Notes: a model not told the origin generated them from the letters alone. Shown: positions 1 to 9,630, numbered from the stretch's first letter. The stretch is DNA of 64,000 bases from Arthrobacter sp. OY3WO11 (GCF_001641125.1 NZ_LWLP01000002.1:62001-126000); one strand, 5' to 3'. Numbers and translations are program-made.

Positions 1-1
1 T

Positions 2-688
2 TCCGTCACATCATTGGTGATGATGACGAACCATGCTCGTGGCAAGTCCGAGTTCAACTATGACGATGTCACCATGATCGCGCAGCTAATGACCGAAAAT
101 TTTGCCGTTGTCGCAAAAGCGGACTCTGTCTACCGTGACCTGCCGTCGGTCCTCGATGCCGTCGTTTCCGACCCGGCATCGATACCCGTTGGCGCGGCAT
201 CTGATGATCAAATGCCATTCGCGCTGCTGGTTGAAGCTGCGGGCGGTGACGCCTCCAAAATCAACTTTGTGGCATACGAGGGTGGCGGGGAACAAACCGC
301 CGCTCTGCTTTCCGGGGACATAGACGTTGCTATCGCTGGCAGCAGCGAGTTGCTTCCCCTCATCACATCCGGGGAACTCAGCGCTCTGGCTGTAGTGGGC
401 GAGGAACGATACGAAAAGTTGAGCGATGTTCCAACAACCAAAGAGCTGGGTTACGACGTCACAATCGCAAACTGGCGCGGGATCTACGGCCCTCCTAACA
501 TGCCTGATTACGCCGTCAAGTACTGGCAGGACGCGATTAAGAAGGCAGTTGAGACCAAGGATTGGCGTGATGCCGCCGAGAGAAACCAGTGGGTAACGAG
601 CTACCGGACCGGGGACGATTTCGATGCGTTTCTAAAGGACACCAACCAGCAGGTGACCGATGCCTTCACGAAAATCGAGAAGGGATGA
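2..688 (+). CDS. tctC: TctC/Bug-family tricarboxylate-binding protein, 5' partial
   Basis: This is the C-terminal 228 codons of the periplasmic or lipid-anchored solute-binding subunit of a tripartite tricarboxylate transporter. The reading frame is open to the left edge, so the signal peptide and first ~100 residues lie outside the window; the internal ATG at 14 is probably not the start. Family-typical stretches visible are the ligand-loop region with YEGGGEQTAALLSGDID, the TSGELSALAVVGEERY strand and VPTTKELGYDV, followed by the usual WRGIYGPPNMP segment. The stop overlaps the start of tctB by four bases (ATGA), so the three genes form one translationally coupled operon. Substrate cannot be read from sequence; the neighbouring CoA ligase and HMG-CoA-lyase genes make a small carboxylate likely. 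Confidence 0.9.
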   Translation, partial: SVTSLVMMTNHARGKSEFNYDDVTMIAQLMTENFAVVAKADSVYRDLPSVLDAVVSDPASIPVGAASDDQMPFALLVEAAGGDASKINFVAYEGGGEQTAALLSGDIDVAIAGSSELLPLITSGELSALAVVGEERYEKLSDVPTTKELGYDVTIANWRGIYGPPNMPDYAVKYWQDAIKKAVETKDWRDAAERNQWVTSYRTGDDFDAFLKDTNQQVTDAFTKIEKG

Positions 689-1245
689 GCAAGCTAATCT
701 CGACTGAGAAGGCCAGAACCTTGCCCCGGGGGCGCTCCGACTTGCTGTGTGGTCTCGGAGTGATGGTTGCGGGCTCACTTCTACTTGTCAGTGCGCTCGG
801 CATAGATACTACTACCGGTACTGAAGCGGGAATTGGTCCTGGGCTGGTTCCAGTTGCGTTGGCAACCTTGCTCATGGCAGGCGGTGCCGTGCTCTCCCTC
901 ACAAGTCTTCGAACGGCGCGGTCACCCCACGGGGAGCAGACAGATTCACAGGCGGAACGTGACGTAGAAGCGCTCATGAAGGAATCCGAGCCACCCGTCG
1001 CGCTCAAAAATCTCCTTGTCGTAATCCTCCTCTTTGTCGGCTATGCCGTCGCCTTTATCCCTCTCGGCTACGTCCTGTCCACGGCGATTTTTCTCGGAAT
1101 CATAGTCACCGTCATCGATCGGGCAAAATGGAAACGAAACATCCTGTTCGCTATAGGCTTCTCAGCCATTGTTTATCTGAGCTTCACTCAACTCCTGGGC
1201 GTACCGCTTCCTGCAGGCGTGCTCGGGCTACCGGTAGGAGGCTGA
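685..1245 (+). CDS. tctB: TctB, small membrane subunit of tripartite tricarboxylate transporter
   Basis: A 186-aa integral membrane protein with four hydrophobic segments (roughly residues 16-38, 48-70, 108-142 with a central break, and 152-175), the layout of TctB subunits. I chose the ATG at 685 because it overlaps the tctC stop and has GAGAAGG just upstream; a frame extension to 589 lies wholly inside tctC. TctB works with TctA in the membrane to couple ion gradients to uptake of the carboxylate delivered by TctC. The protein itself is poorly conserved across the family, so the call rests on size, topology and position between tctC and tctA. Confidence 0.88.
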   Translation: MSKLISTEKARTLPRGRSDLLCGLGVMVAGSLLLVSALGIDTTTGTEAGIGPGLVPVALATLLMAGGAVLSLTSLRTARSPHGEQTDSQAERDVEALMKESEPPVALKNLLVVILLFVGYAVAFIPLGYVLSTAIFLGIIVTVIDRAKWKRNILFAIGFSAIVYLSFTQLLGVPLPAGVLGLPVGG

Positions 1246-1246
1246 C

Positions 1247-2779
1247 ATGGACGCGTTCGGTTCTCTCATAGCCGGCCTCGGGTCTGCACTAACCCCGACC
1301 AATCTCATGTTTGTTTTCCTGGGCGTTCTCATCGGCACAATCGTAGGCGTGCTCCCTGGACTCGGTCCCATCACAGCAATCGCACTGTTGATTCCGCTAA
1401 CATTCGGTCTTGAACCCACTAGCGGCCTGATCCTGCTGTCCGGGGTATATTACGGCGCGATGTACGGGGGGTCGATCACCTCCATACTCATACGAACACC
1501 GGGCGAAGTGGCATCGGCCGTCACAGCGCTTGACGGACACCAGATGGCCAAGCAGGGTCACGCTGGACCGGCTCTTGCCACCGCCGCCGTCGGATCGTTC
1601 ATCGGCGGCACGATAGCCGTCATCGGTCTGGTTTTTCTATCTCCAGTTCTGGTCACAGTTGCAACGTCCTTCGGAGCGTCTGAATACACCATATTGCTCA
1701 TCGGCGCCCTTGCACTCACCACGTCCTTGATGAGCGGGTCTAGGCTGAAGGCCGGAATTTCCGTGCTCATTGGTATGTCATTCGGCGTAGTCGGGCTCGA
1801 TCCGCAGAACGGAGTGGAACGTTGGACTGGAGGGGCAATCGAGCTTTCCGACGGCATCGACATCGCGCTAGTCGCGATGGCCCTTTTCGCTGTGCCCGAG
1901 GCGCTTCGTCACCTAGCACTAGGCGACCGCCAGCCATCGCCTACGATGCGTGTCCAGCGGGCGTGGATGAATAAGGAAGACCTTCGCCGATCGGCCGGCC
2001 CCTACGCCCGAGGATCGTTAGTGGGATTCACAGCCGGAGTGCTACCAGGCCTCGGACCGACACTCGGTTCGTTCGCCTCCTACTCGTTGGAACGAAGTAT
2101 TGCTCGGGGCGAGCGGAGAAAACTCTTCGGTAAGGGAGCAATTGAAGGTGTCGCGGGACCAGAGACCGCAAATAACGCTGCAGTCGGCGGTGCCATGGTC
2201 CCTATGCTGGCCTTAGCGATACCAGGCTCGGCGACAACGGCGCTCCTTCTTTTCGTCTACCAGATGTACGGGTTGCAGCCGGGACCTCAACTTTTCGTGA
2301 ACGATGGTCCACTTGTTTGGACGATCGTAGCGTCGATGCTGGTAGGTAACGCCATGCTGCTGGCGTTGAACATGCCGATGGTCCGAATTTTCGTGACGAT
2401 GCTGAAAGTGCCGCCACCACTGCTTTACGGCGGAGTGCTGGCGTTTGTGATGCTAGGAGCGTATGCCCTGACATTCAGCTTCTACTCACTGTTGCTACTT
2501 GTTGCAATAGGTTTGCTCGGATACGTCATGCACGAGAACAATTTCCCGCTCACTCCTGCGATCCTGGCTGCCGTATTGCTTCCCATGCTTGAGTTGAATC
2601 TCCGTAGAGCCCTGCTAGTATCCGGCGGCGACTGGACAACGTTTATTAGCCGACCACTATCGCTCATCTTGATCATCATCATCGCGCTCGGCACGACTGT
2701 GCCGTTCATCGTCAAGGCAATACGCTCGAGGTATCAAACCGCCGCAGCGGAGCCGACCAAGATAGACACCCTAAGGTAG
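1247..2779 (+). CDS. tctA: TctA, large membrane subunit of tripartite tricarboxylate transporter
   Basis: A 510-aa polytopic membrane protein of the TctA family, full length for the family (about 500 aa). The N-terminal GTIVGVLPGLGPITAIALL motif and the repeat-like GFTAGVLPGLGPTLGSFASY near residue 265 are the paired signature loops of TctA, and GPETANNAAVGGAMVPMLAL is also diagnostic. It starts one base after the tctB stop with GGAGG 6 bases upstream. It is the channel-forming subunit that moves the carboxylate with cations across the membrane. The operon ends here; downstream are only degraded insertion-sequence fragments. Confidence 0.95.
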   Translation: MDAFGSLIAGLGSALTPTNLMFVFLGVLIGTIVGVLPGLGPITAIALLIPLTFGLEPTSGLILLSGVYYGAMYGGSITSILIRTPGEVASAVTALDGHQMAKQGHAGPALATAAVGSFIGGTIAVIGLVFLSPVLVTVATSFGASEYTILLIGALALTTSLMSGSRLKAGISVLIGMSFGVVGLDPQNGVERWTGGAIELSDGIDIALVAMALFAVPEALRHLALGDRQPSPTMRVQRAWMNKEDLRRSAGPYARGSLVGFTAGVLPGLGPTLGSFASYSLERSIARGERRKLFGKGAIEGVAGPETANNAAVGGAMVPMLALAIPGSATTALLLFVYQMYGLQPGPQLFVNDGPLVWTIVASMLVGNAMLLALNMPMVRIFVTMLKVPPPLLYGGVLAFVMLGAYALTFSFYSLLLLVAIGLLGYVMHENNFPLTPAILAAVLLPMLELNLRRALLVSGGDWTTFISRPLSLILIIIIALGTTVPFIVKAIRSRYQTAAAEPTKIDTLR

Positions 2780-3020
2780 GGGGTCGACCTCGCATCTAGT
2801 TGGACTCAGGCAGTGGTGCGGGCAGGACTTCGGCAGGGGAGATCCGATCGGCAGCACCACTCGAGCCGTAGGGCCTGTAGTGGCTGGCTGAGCCAGCGGT
2901 TGGCACAGGTCCGGGAGATTTCCATTTCCCTGGCCGCGTCGGCCACAGACGACCGGACAGGACACCCTCGATAATGATCCGCCTATCGGTCTCGGTCAGG
3001 CGGCCATCACGGTGGGACAC
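2771..3020 (-). pseudogene. IS481-family transposase, degraded N-terminal fragment
   Basis: Read on the minus strand from 3020, the first frame begins MSHRDGRLTETDRRIII, the typical opening of IS481-type transposases. The helix-turn-helix continues in another frame (SVADAAREMEISRTCANRWL) and the segment after it (HYRPYGSSGAADRIS, then LSPTR) returns in the first and third frames. At least two frameshifts are therefore present and the DDE catalytic core is absent. It is a dead 5' relic beside the tct operon. Confidence 0.6.
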
Positions 3021-3026
3021 ATGAAG

Positions 3027-3074
3027 ACCTCTTAGATTCAGCTGGCAGTTATGGGAACCACCAACCTAAGAGGT
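3027..3074. repeat. 9-bp perfect inverted repeat upstream of the IS481 relic
   Basis: ACCTCTTAG at 3027-3035 is matched in inverse orientation by CTAAGAGGT at 3066-3074, enclosing 30 bases. It lies immediately upstream of the relic transposase start on the minus strand, so it may be part of that element's end or its leader; function unknown. Confidence 0.4.
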
Positions 3075-3262
3075 ATTCCCCTACTTGCGATGTTACCAAT
3101 GTCCTGGCTCAAAACATCTGAAAATAAGCGTTCCCTGCGAGGAGGGCAAGGATGAGCGGGCGAGGGCTGGGTTGTCGTGGACCGCACTTTCGTGTTGGTT
3201 CGGGCTTCGTCCGGTGGCTGGCGCGCGTCGTGATCGACTGGCCTGTTAGACTCTCACGGAAA

Positions 3263-3613
3263 TTAGCCAGCCACGGGCGGTGAGAACCCGACTTTGGTGC
3301 GGTGCTTCATGCGGCACAGCCGTGCGGTCTGGTCAGCCCGGTTGTTGGGCCAGTTCGAGGACGACGGGTAGCCCAAATGCCTGGAGCTGATTGATGTCGC
3401 GTGCCCGTGCTTTGGCCGGCTCGGATGATCGGGTTGAGGGTCCCTGTAGAGCTCGCCGGTGGTGGGCATGTTCCAGACGGTGATGAGGATCGAATGTTCA
3501 ACGGCGACGAGGGCGTTCATGGGTCCGCGCCGTGCGGCAAGTCTTCGGTACTTGGCGCCGACATACGTTTTGTTCGATCTGCACGTGGCTAGTGCGCTTA
3601 TGCCGGCGGCTCC
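3263..3613 (-). pseudogene. IS110-family transposase, C-terminal relic
   Basis: The minus-strand translation contains NKTYVGAKYRRLAARRGP, LVAVEHSILITVWNM and TTGELYRDP, the conserved C-terminal block of IS110-type (DEDD) transposases. The usual N-terminal catalytic region and the serine-containing transposase-20 core are missing. The same frame stays open up to 3919, but the upstream part (with a hydrophobic LVQFMLFVFLMDKVL stretch) is not recognised and may be fused junk. It belongs to a different IS110 subgroup than the copy at 11128-12484. Confidence 0.6.
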
Positions 3614-4139
3614 TTTGAGATGTGGGGTGAGCACTTTGTCCATTAGGAACACGAATAACATGAACTGGACTAAATGTTTAACGGCGACCGCCTCCACTAC
3701 GAGTTGCTGAAGCGATTCAACGCCAAGCCGGGTTTGCACCACGGGTAGATCGCGTATCTCGCTGGTCAGCTCGAGAAGCCGGGTCGTGCCCACCGTCGAC
3801 CGGGTCATGTCCAAGCTAAACATCTGCGATGCAGCATCGCTCGAAAGGTCCTGCACCGTAATCCATCCTTTGCACAGGCTGGGGTCGCTCCCAAGGTTGC
3901 GAAATTCGGGGACAGCCACCTTGTCCAGGGGTTGTAACGGCTTACTTACAAAGCTCCGCCACCGGTAAGGCCAGTACTTCGATGGTCGCAGCCGAATAGC
4001 TCTAGCATTCGTTGCGATCGCACGCGAAACGGGGCTAGATTGCTTAGTTCTTGACAGCCAGTGTCTACTGAGTCACAGTTTATTCATGCTGTCGGACGTT
4101 CTGGATCCAGAGAGCAGAATCTATGTAAGTGAGGTCCTG
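3614..4139. other. Intergenic stretch without a recognised gene
   Basis: Apart from the unrecognised minus-strand frame that continues from the IS110 relic, I see no gene here. The segment from about 3960 lies upstream of the acyl-CoA ligase and should hold its promoter; a TTGACA hexamer occurs at about 4051 but no convincing -10 partner was found. Confidence 0.4.
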
Positions 4140-5744
4140 ATGCAGTTCGCCCTTCGAGACTTGACGATCGGAGAGGTTCTCTCGTCCCAAGCCACACGAC
4201 ACCGTGACAAACCGTGCTTGGTCTTCGAAACAGTCAGTTTCAGTTATCAGGAGGTAGAGCTGGAAACCAACAGACTCGCCAACGGTCTGGGTTCAGCTGG
4301 AGTTGATTTCGGCGATCACGTAGCGGTTATGTTGGGTAACGGTCCAGAGATTTTGCTCTCAATTTTTGCTTTAGGAAAACTAGGCGCCGTAGCCGTCCCA
4401 CTGAACACATCGGCGAGAGGCAAGGGGCTGGCCTACAATCTTGATCACGCTGATGCCACCACGTTGATCGCTGACGCACAGTTCCTTCCGCATATCGCGG
4501 CGATCATCCATCTAACCTCCTCTTTGAAGCGCTTGATCATCGTCGGTGAACCGCCCTCTGGCGCCGACCTGCCTGCTGATCTCATTGTCTTGAAGTTCAA
4601 CGATTTGAGGTCCAGCAATACACTTGCGCCCAAAGCTGAAGTGAAATACAACGATCAAGCCTTCCTTATGTACACCTCAGGGACGACCGGCCCATCGAAG
4701 GCCGTTATGTACACGCACGCGTACGCCCTTACGTGGGCTGGAGGGTTCGCCGATGCACACCGCTATCGCAGCGACGACATTATGTACGTATCGATGCCCT
4801 TGTTTCATGGGAATGCTTTGCATTCCGCCACTTACGCGTGCTTATTGGCCGGAGCCACAGTCGTCATAAAGCCAAGGTTTTCGGCGTCCAATTTTTGGCG
4901 TGACATATATTGTTACGGTGCGACTTTGACGAACCTATTAGGTTCGATGGGTGACATTCTCTGGAATCTTGATGCATCCGAATATGAGCGCAAGAATACG
5001 CTCCGTCAAATCATGGCGGGACCCATACCAGACCGCGGTCGCCAAATGGAAGAACGCTGGCATGTCCAGCTAGTGTCATGTTTCGGGTTAACCGATTTCG
5101 GCGTTTCAAATTTTTCGACCGTCGATGATCCGCCTGACAAGTTTGGATCTTGCGGACTGGTGTCACGTCATTTCGAGGTAAAAATCGTTGACGATAACGA
5201 TTTCGAGGTACCTGACGGACAGCTTGGGGAAATTGTCCTGCGTACAAAGACGCCATGGCACAGTGCCTCCGGTTACTACAAGATGCCAACCGAAACCGCG
5301 GCTAGTCTGCGGAATCAATGGTTTCATACCGGGGATTTAGGAATTCGCGACGCAGACGGGTTTTTGTACTTCAAGGATCGAAAGAAGGACGCAATCCGCA
5401 GGCGCGGCGAGAATATATCTGCGTTCGAGGTCGAGCAGGTGTTGATGGACTACGAGGGCATTGCAGAAGTCTGCGCCTATGCGGTAGCGGTTGACGGAGA
5501 CGAAGAAGTCGGAGTTTCGCTCATTATTACACCAGGTCATAACTTCGTGCCGGCTGATCTAATTAAATGGTGTGAGGGACGAATGTCATACTTCATGGTG
5601 CCACGATTTATCGATACACGCGAAGACTTGCCGAGAACTGAGAGCGGAAAAATTCAAAAGCATTCGCTTCGCAATGATGCGCAATCAAACGTCAAGCAGT
5701 TGTGGGACCGCGTGTCAGAAGGAATCGAGGTTGGTCGACTATGA
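4140..5744 (+). CDS. AMP-dependent acyl-CoA ligase (CaiC-like)
   Basis: An ANL-superfamily adenylate-forming enzyme that activates a carboxylic acid to its CoA thioester through an acyl-AMP. The frame opens at 4086 (552 aa), but no ribosome site precedes that ATG, whereas the ATG at 4140 has GTGAGG just upstream and starts where family homology begins (534 aa). Motifs: the phosphate loop YTSGTTGPSKAV (about residue 195 counted from 4086), the HTGDLG hinge region, and the C-terminal DRKKDAIRRRGENISAFEVE with the A8 hinge; the catalytic lysine is in ESGKIQK near the end. Closest in style to crotonobetaine/carnitine-CoA ligases. It overlaps the next gene by four bases. Codon use is visibly more AT-rich than in the IS and prp regions, suggesting separate origin. 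Confidence 0.85.
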   Translation: MQFALRDLTIGEVLSSQATRHRDKPCLVFETVSFSYQEVELETNRLANGLGSAGVDFGDHVAVMLGNGPEILLSIFALGKLGAVAVPLNTSARGKGLAYNLDHADATTLIADAQFLPHIAAIIHLTSSLKRLIIVGEPPSGADLPADLIVLKFNDLRSSNTLAPKAEVKYNDQAFLMYTSGTTGPSKAVMYTHAYALTWAGGFADAHRYRSDDIMYVSMPLFHGNALHSATYACLLAGATVVIKPRFSASNFWRDIYCYGATLTNLLGSMGDILWNLDASEYERKNTLRQIMAGPIPDRGRQMEERWHVQLVSCFGLTDFGVSNFSTVDDPPDKFGSCGLVSRHFEVKIVDDNDFEVPDGQLGEIVLRTKTPWHSASGYYKMPTETAASLRNQWFHTGDLGIRDADGFLYFKDRKKDAIRRRGENISAFEVEQVLMDYEGIAEVCAYAVAVDGDEEVGVSLIITPGHNFVPADLIKWCEGRMSYFMVPRFIDTREDLPRTESGKIQKHSLRNDAQSNVKQLWDRVSEGIEVGRL

Positions 5745-6655
5745 CCCGTCTCGAAAAGATAGCCGCAGGATTTCATTTATTAGAGGGGCCGGTCTGGGAT
5801 CCAACTTCCGGTTTGGTATTCGCAGACGCCGAAGGGGGTGGGGTGTTTGGTATCAACCAGGCTGGAACTGGCCCCACCACTATCGTGCAACACCGACGAG
5901 GAATCGGCGGGTTAGTGCGTCATCAGGCAGGCGGTCTTGTCGTATCCGGTCGTAATGTCGCATACAAAGGAACCGATACATCGTCGACGGTCGTTCTGTT
6001 AGACAACGCCCCTGAAATGAGTGGAATGGTCGGATTCAGCGATATGTGTGCCGATGCATCGGGCCGCGTGCTGGCCGGTATGTTAGGATCACGGCCGACC
6101 CAGGAGAACCATCTCTCCGACCACGGGAGTCTCTGGCTCATCGACCTGGACGGATCCGCCCGATGTCTAATACCGACACCCAAGGTCCGGCACACCAACG
6201 GTTTGGCGTTCTCGCCAGATGACACCAGCCTCTACTATGCAGATTCTGGTCAGCGGGCTGTCTTCGTATATGACTACGACGTTGATTGCGGCCGCGTCGG
6301 CGAACCACGTCTGTTCGCCACGATGGACGCTGGCATCCCTGATGGGCTAGCGGTTGCGGCTGATGGAAGTGTCTGGGTAGCAAACGCGTTCGCATCCCGT
6401 GTGCTTGTTTTCGGTCCTCACGGGGGTCTTCAGCGCACCATCAACATGCCCCAGGAAATTGTGACCAACGTTTGTTTCGGCGGCACTGCAATGGACGAGA
6501 TATTCATCACCACGGGGTCCTTGAACCCGGCTGAACGTGTCGGTGCTGTGTATCACCTGACTAACGACGTCCCCGGATTGCAAACCCACCAAGCAAAGTG
6601 CCCCGTGCTGGTAGGAGCGACTCCCCCAGCCGTGTCCCCGCGGGAGGATGACTAA
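5741..6655 (+). CDS. SMP-30/gluconolactonase/LRE-family hydrolase
   Basis: A 304-aa six-bladed beta-propeller lactonase of the SMP-30 family. Features: LLEGPVWDPTSGLVFAD at the N terminus (metal-ligand glutamate), GFSDMCADASGRVLAGML, HTNGLAFSPDDTSLYYADS and GIPDGLAVAADGSVWVANA, which carry the conserved Asn and Asp metal ligands. Start chosen at 5741, where ATGA overlaps the ligase stop; a longer frame from 5702 lies inside the ligase. Its stop overlaps the next start (TAATG). Known members hydrolyse sugar and other lactones; the position between a CoA ligase and an HMG-CoA-lyase homologue suggests it opens a lactone that is then activated, which is inference. Confidence 0.85.
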   Translation: MTRLEKIAAGFHLLEGPVWDPTSGLVFADAEGGGVFGINQAGTGPTTIVQHRRGIGGLVRHQAGGLVVSGRNVAYKGTDTSSTVVLLDNAPEMSGMVGFSDMCADASGRVLAGMLGSRPTQENHLSDHGSLWLIDLDGSARCLIPTPKVRHTNGLAFSPDDTSLYYADSGQRAVFVYDYDVDCGRVGEPRLFATMDAGIPDGLAVAADGSVWVANAFASRVLVFGPHGGLQRTINMPQEIVTNVCFGGTAMDEIFITTGSLNPAERVGAVYHLTNDVPGLQTHQAKCPVLVGATPPAVSPREDD

Positions 6656-7596
6656 TGACACTGCCTAAGTCTGTCGTGGTGCGTGAAGTAGGCGCGCGTG
6701 AAGGTATGCAGATTGAGAAGGGACCAATCCCGACGGCGGAGAAGATACGTCTGGTGGACCTTCTGTCCGAGTGCAACTTCCCGGAAATCGAAGTTACCTC
6801 TTTCGTCTCCCCGAAGTGGGTGCCGCAAATGGCGGACGCCGAGCAGGTCGCAACAGGGTTCACCAGGAAGCCGGGCACCGAATACACCTGTGTTTACCTG
6901 AACAAGCAGGGTCTCGAACGCGCACTCGCGGTCGGCACTCTGGACGTCAAAGCCGCGGTGATCGTCTCGGCCAGCGAGGACTTTTCCCACAAGAACATGA
7001 GACGGTCCACCGAGCAGGTGCTTGCCGACATCCCGGATTCGCTCGCGGTCGCTCGCGATGCGAACGTCCCTGTGGCCTACCTGTCGGTCGCGGCAGCCTT
7101 CGGCTGTAACTACGCAGGAGACGTCGACCTGGGCGCTGTGATCGATCGCTTTACACGTGCGCTTGCAGTAGCAGCGGACGCAGGTGTCCATATCCCCACT
7201 TTGCTTTTGGCGGACACCATGGGATGGGCCAACCCCGAACAGATTCGCCGCACCGTCGGTGAAGTTCGAGAGCGTTGGCCCGAACACGACATTCGGATGC
7301 ACCTGCACGATACCCGTGGCATGGGTATCGCCAACGCCTACGCGGCGATGCAGCTGGGAGCACGTGACTTCGACGCTTCGGTCGCAGGGTTGGGCGGATG
7401 TCCCTTCGGCGGGGACCACGGCGCCGCCGGAAACATCGCCACCGAGGAGTTCGTGCACATGTGCCACGAAATGGGAATCGACACCGGGGTCGACCTTGAC
7501 CGCCTTATCGACGTCGCCCTCCACTCCGAGTCCATTGTTGGACATCCCCTTCCCGGAAAAATAATGCGGGGACGCGCACTACAAACGTATCGCTGA
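6655..7596 (+). CDS. Hydroxymethylglutaryl-CoA lyase family protein
   Basis: A 313-aa TIM-barrel lyase of the HMGL-like family, full length. Visible motifs are REVGAREGMQ (first-strand Arg/Glu/Asp-type site), HLHDTRGMG (metal-binding histidines) and the GLGGCPFG signature with the catalytic cysteine, followed by the conserved GNIATEEF. HMG-CoA lyase cleaves 3-hydroxy-3-methylglutaryl-CoA to acetyl-CoA and acetoacetate; related enzymes cleave other 3-hydroxy-3-methyl acyl-CoAs. The start overlaps the lactonase stop by one base. Together with the ligase and transporters it suggests a short uptake-activation-cleavage pathway for a branched hydroxy acid. Confidence 0.88.
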   Translation: MTLPKSVVVREVGAREGMQIEKGPIPTAEKIRLVDLLSECNFPEIEVTSFVSPKWVPQMADAEQVATGFTRKPGTEYTCVYLNKQGLERALAVGTLDVKAAVIVSASEDFSHKNMRRSTEQVLADIPDSLAVARDANVPVAYLSVAAAFGCNYAGDVDLGAVIDRFTRALAVAADAGVHIPTLLLADTMGWANPEQIRRTVGEVRERWPEHDIRMHLHDTRGMGIANAYAAMQLGARDFDASVAGLGGCPFGGDHGAAGNIATEEFVHMCHEMGIDTGVDLDRLIDVALHSESIVGHPLPGKIMRGRALQTYR

Positions 7597-7673
7597 GTTA
7601 CGTCCACTACTTCAAAGGTTTTCGTATACAACTTTCGTGATGTAAAACGTTTAATAACAGGTCAGGAACAGAC

Positions 7674-9020
7674 ATGACGCATTACAATCTATCTACTTCA
7701 GACGCAGTACCAAACTCCGGACCAGACGCGCCACTGTCCATTCAGGCGAACCGTCGAAGAACAGTAATATCAAGCGCGCTGGGCACCACAATTGAATGGT
7801 ACGACTTTCTCCTGTATGGTTTCCTGGCGCCCGTTGTGTTCAATGAATTGTTCTTCCCGACATTCGACCCTGTAGTCGGCACAATTATTGTATTCTCAAC
7901 GCTAGCCGTGGGATACGGTGCGCGGCCACTTGGAGGCATCGTATTCGGCCATTACGGGGACAAAGTCGGTCGAAAAAAGATCTTTATGGTGACTCTTCTC
8001 GTGATGGGGGCCTCCACAGTAGGAATTGGTTTGCTACCCACCTACGAAACCATAGGCGTATGGGCACCCATACTCTTGGTCGCGCTTCGATTTTTTCAAG
8101 GAATTGGTGTAGGCGGTGAAACGGGAGCTGGCACGCTTCTCACCCTTGAAACGGCTCCAGATAACCGGCGTGGCCTGTATGGGTCAATCGTCATGGCAAC
8201 CGCCAGTGTCGGGGTCATACTGTCAGTCGGCTCCGTCGCATTGCTAAGTCTTATGCCGCGGGAAGATCTACTTTCTTGGGGATGGCGCATACCATTTCTG
8301 GCCAGCATTATCCTAGTTGTTATCGGTGCTTACATCCGACGCCATATCACAGAATCGCCGGCTTTCGCGAAAAAACAACAGATCATAAAAGTTCCTGCTC
8401 TTGAAGTCTTCCGAACTGCGTGGCGGCCTACTCTTGCCGGAATCGCCCTGGCAATGGTTGCTTCCACTCTCTACCACCTCGTTGCGACTTTTGCGCTGTC
8501 GATTGGGCCTCGGAACTACGGTCTTTCAGTGACCGGACTTACCGTCGCCACCATGGTCGCGGGCGTTGTTTCGCTGATCACTATTCCCCTCAGTGGCCGC
8601 CTATCCGACTCGGGAGGACGAAAACGCAACTACTACATCGGAATTCCGCTCGCAATGGTAACGGTTACGGTCTACTTCCTGTACTTACTGCCGTCGCAGA
8701 ATATTCTGCTTGTTGGATGCGGAATGGTTGTAGCTATAGGGGTGGCACAAGCACTGATGTACGGCGTTGAAGGGGCACTCATTTCCGAGAACTATCCGAC
8801 GCCCGTTCGATTCTCAGGGTTCTCAATTGCAAAACAGATTGGAACGTTGTTGGGCGCAGGATTCTCACCTCTAATTGCTTCGAGCTTGGCCGCCGCGTTT
8901 AATAACAACGCCTGGGCATACATTATCTTTTTCGGATCTGAGGCCGTAATTGCTCTAGTCGCACTTACCCTAATGAAAGAAACCTACCGCACTCCCCTGC
9001 AACCGGCAGTTCCCCGGTAA
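7674..9020 (+). CDS. MFS metabolite:H+ symporter (MHS family)
   Basis: A 448-aa twelve-helix major facilitator transporter of the metabolite:H+ symporter subgroup (ShiA/KgtP/ProP type). The N-terminal SSALGTTIEWYDFLLYG and the loop 2-3 signature GARPLGGIVFGHYGDKVGRKK are characteristic, as is RFFQGIGVGGETGAGTLL. It is separated by 77 bases from the lyase and read in the same direction, so it probably imports the substrate of the preceding enzymes or a related carboxylate. Followed by a GC-rich hairpin. Confidence 0.88.
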   Translation: MTHYNLSTSDAVPNSGPDAPLSIQANRRRTVISSALGTTIEWYDFLLYGFLAPVVFNELFFPTFDPVVGTIIVFSTLAVGYGARPLGGIVFGHYGDKVGRKKIFMVTLLVMGASTVGIGLLPTYETIGVWAPILLVALRFFQGIGVGGETGAGTLLTLETAPDNRRGLYGSIVMATASVGVILSVGSVALLSLMPREDLLSWGWRIPFLASIILVVIGAYIRRHITESPAFAKKQQIIKVPALEVFRTAWRPTLAGIALAMVASTLYHLVATFALSIGPRNYGLSVTGLTVATMVAGVVSLITIPLSGRLSDSGGRKRNYYIGIPLAMVTVTVYFLYLLPSQNILLVGCGMVVAIGVAQALMYGVEGALISENYPTPVRFSGFSIAKQIGTLLGAGFSPLIASSLAAAFNNNAWAYIIFFGSEAVIALVALTLMKETYRTPLQPAVPR

Positions 9021-9146
9021 CCGGATCACACGTACAGTTCGAATCTTTGGTCCAGTTGACGTGACGGCTTGGGCATGGACATCGGGAGTGGGCAGAGTGA
9101 GAGCTGCCGAGTCCCATGCCTTCCTTCGAACCCCACCCCGAACCCT

Positions 9147-9183
9147 GCGGGCCGGCGCCGAGACCCGGTGCCGGCCCGCAGTC
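9147..9183. terminator. Strong GC hairpin downstream of the MFS gene
   Basis: Two 16-base arms (9147-9162 and 9168-9183) pair with a single mismatch around a 5-base loop. There is no T-run after it, so it is at best a factor-independent stop of the actinobacterial kind or an RNA-stabilising hairpin for the upstream operon. Confidence 0.45.
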
Positions 9184-9630
9184 ACCACAGAAAGCAACCA
9201 CCGCCATGACACCACAGCCCACACCCCGCGCCGACTAGCTTGGATCCCGGATCCCGGTTACCGGCTTGTATCTCTTAAGTACCCCCTGTTGAGGTGGGGT
9301 GGTCGTCGTTTACGGTGGCCTTGGGAAGGGCCGGGGTGGTTCCGCTTTTCGGCTGGGCGTCATGGCTCGTGAAAGAGATCGTCGCCCCCGGCCTGTCTTC
9401 CAAGCAGACCCGATTGAGGGAATTGGTGGCCGGAAGAAAACGGTGCGCAGCACCGGGTTTCATCCGGGCGGCACCGAATGACTCACAAGCGCCGGAACTG
9501 TATCCGACGCTTCCTCAGCAGTTGCGGGCATGTGAGGGAGGTCGCCGCCGGCGCGCAGGTAGTGCATGACGGTTCTCCCCAAGGATGGGGAAGCCCGGCC
9601 TGGTGACTCGGCTGGTGGACCGGCAACGAC

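Noticed and set aside
6652..7545. A 297-codon minus-strand open frame
   Set aside because: Shadow of the HMG-CoA-lyase gene, which has all family motifs.
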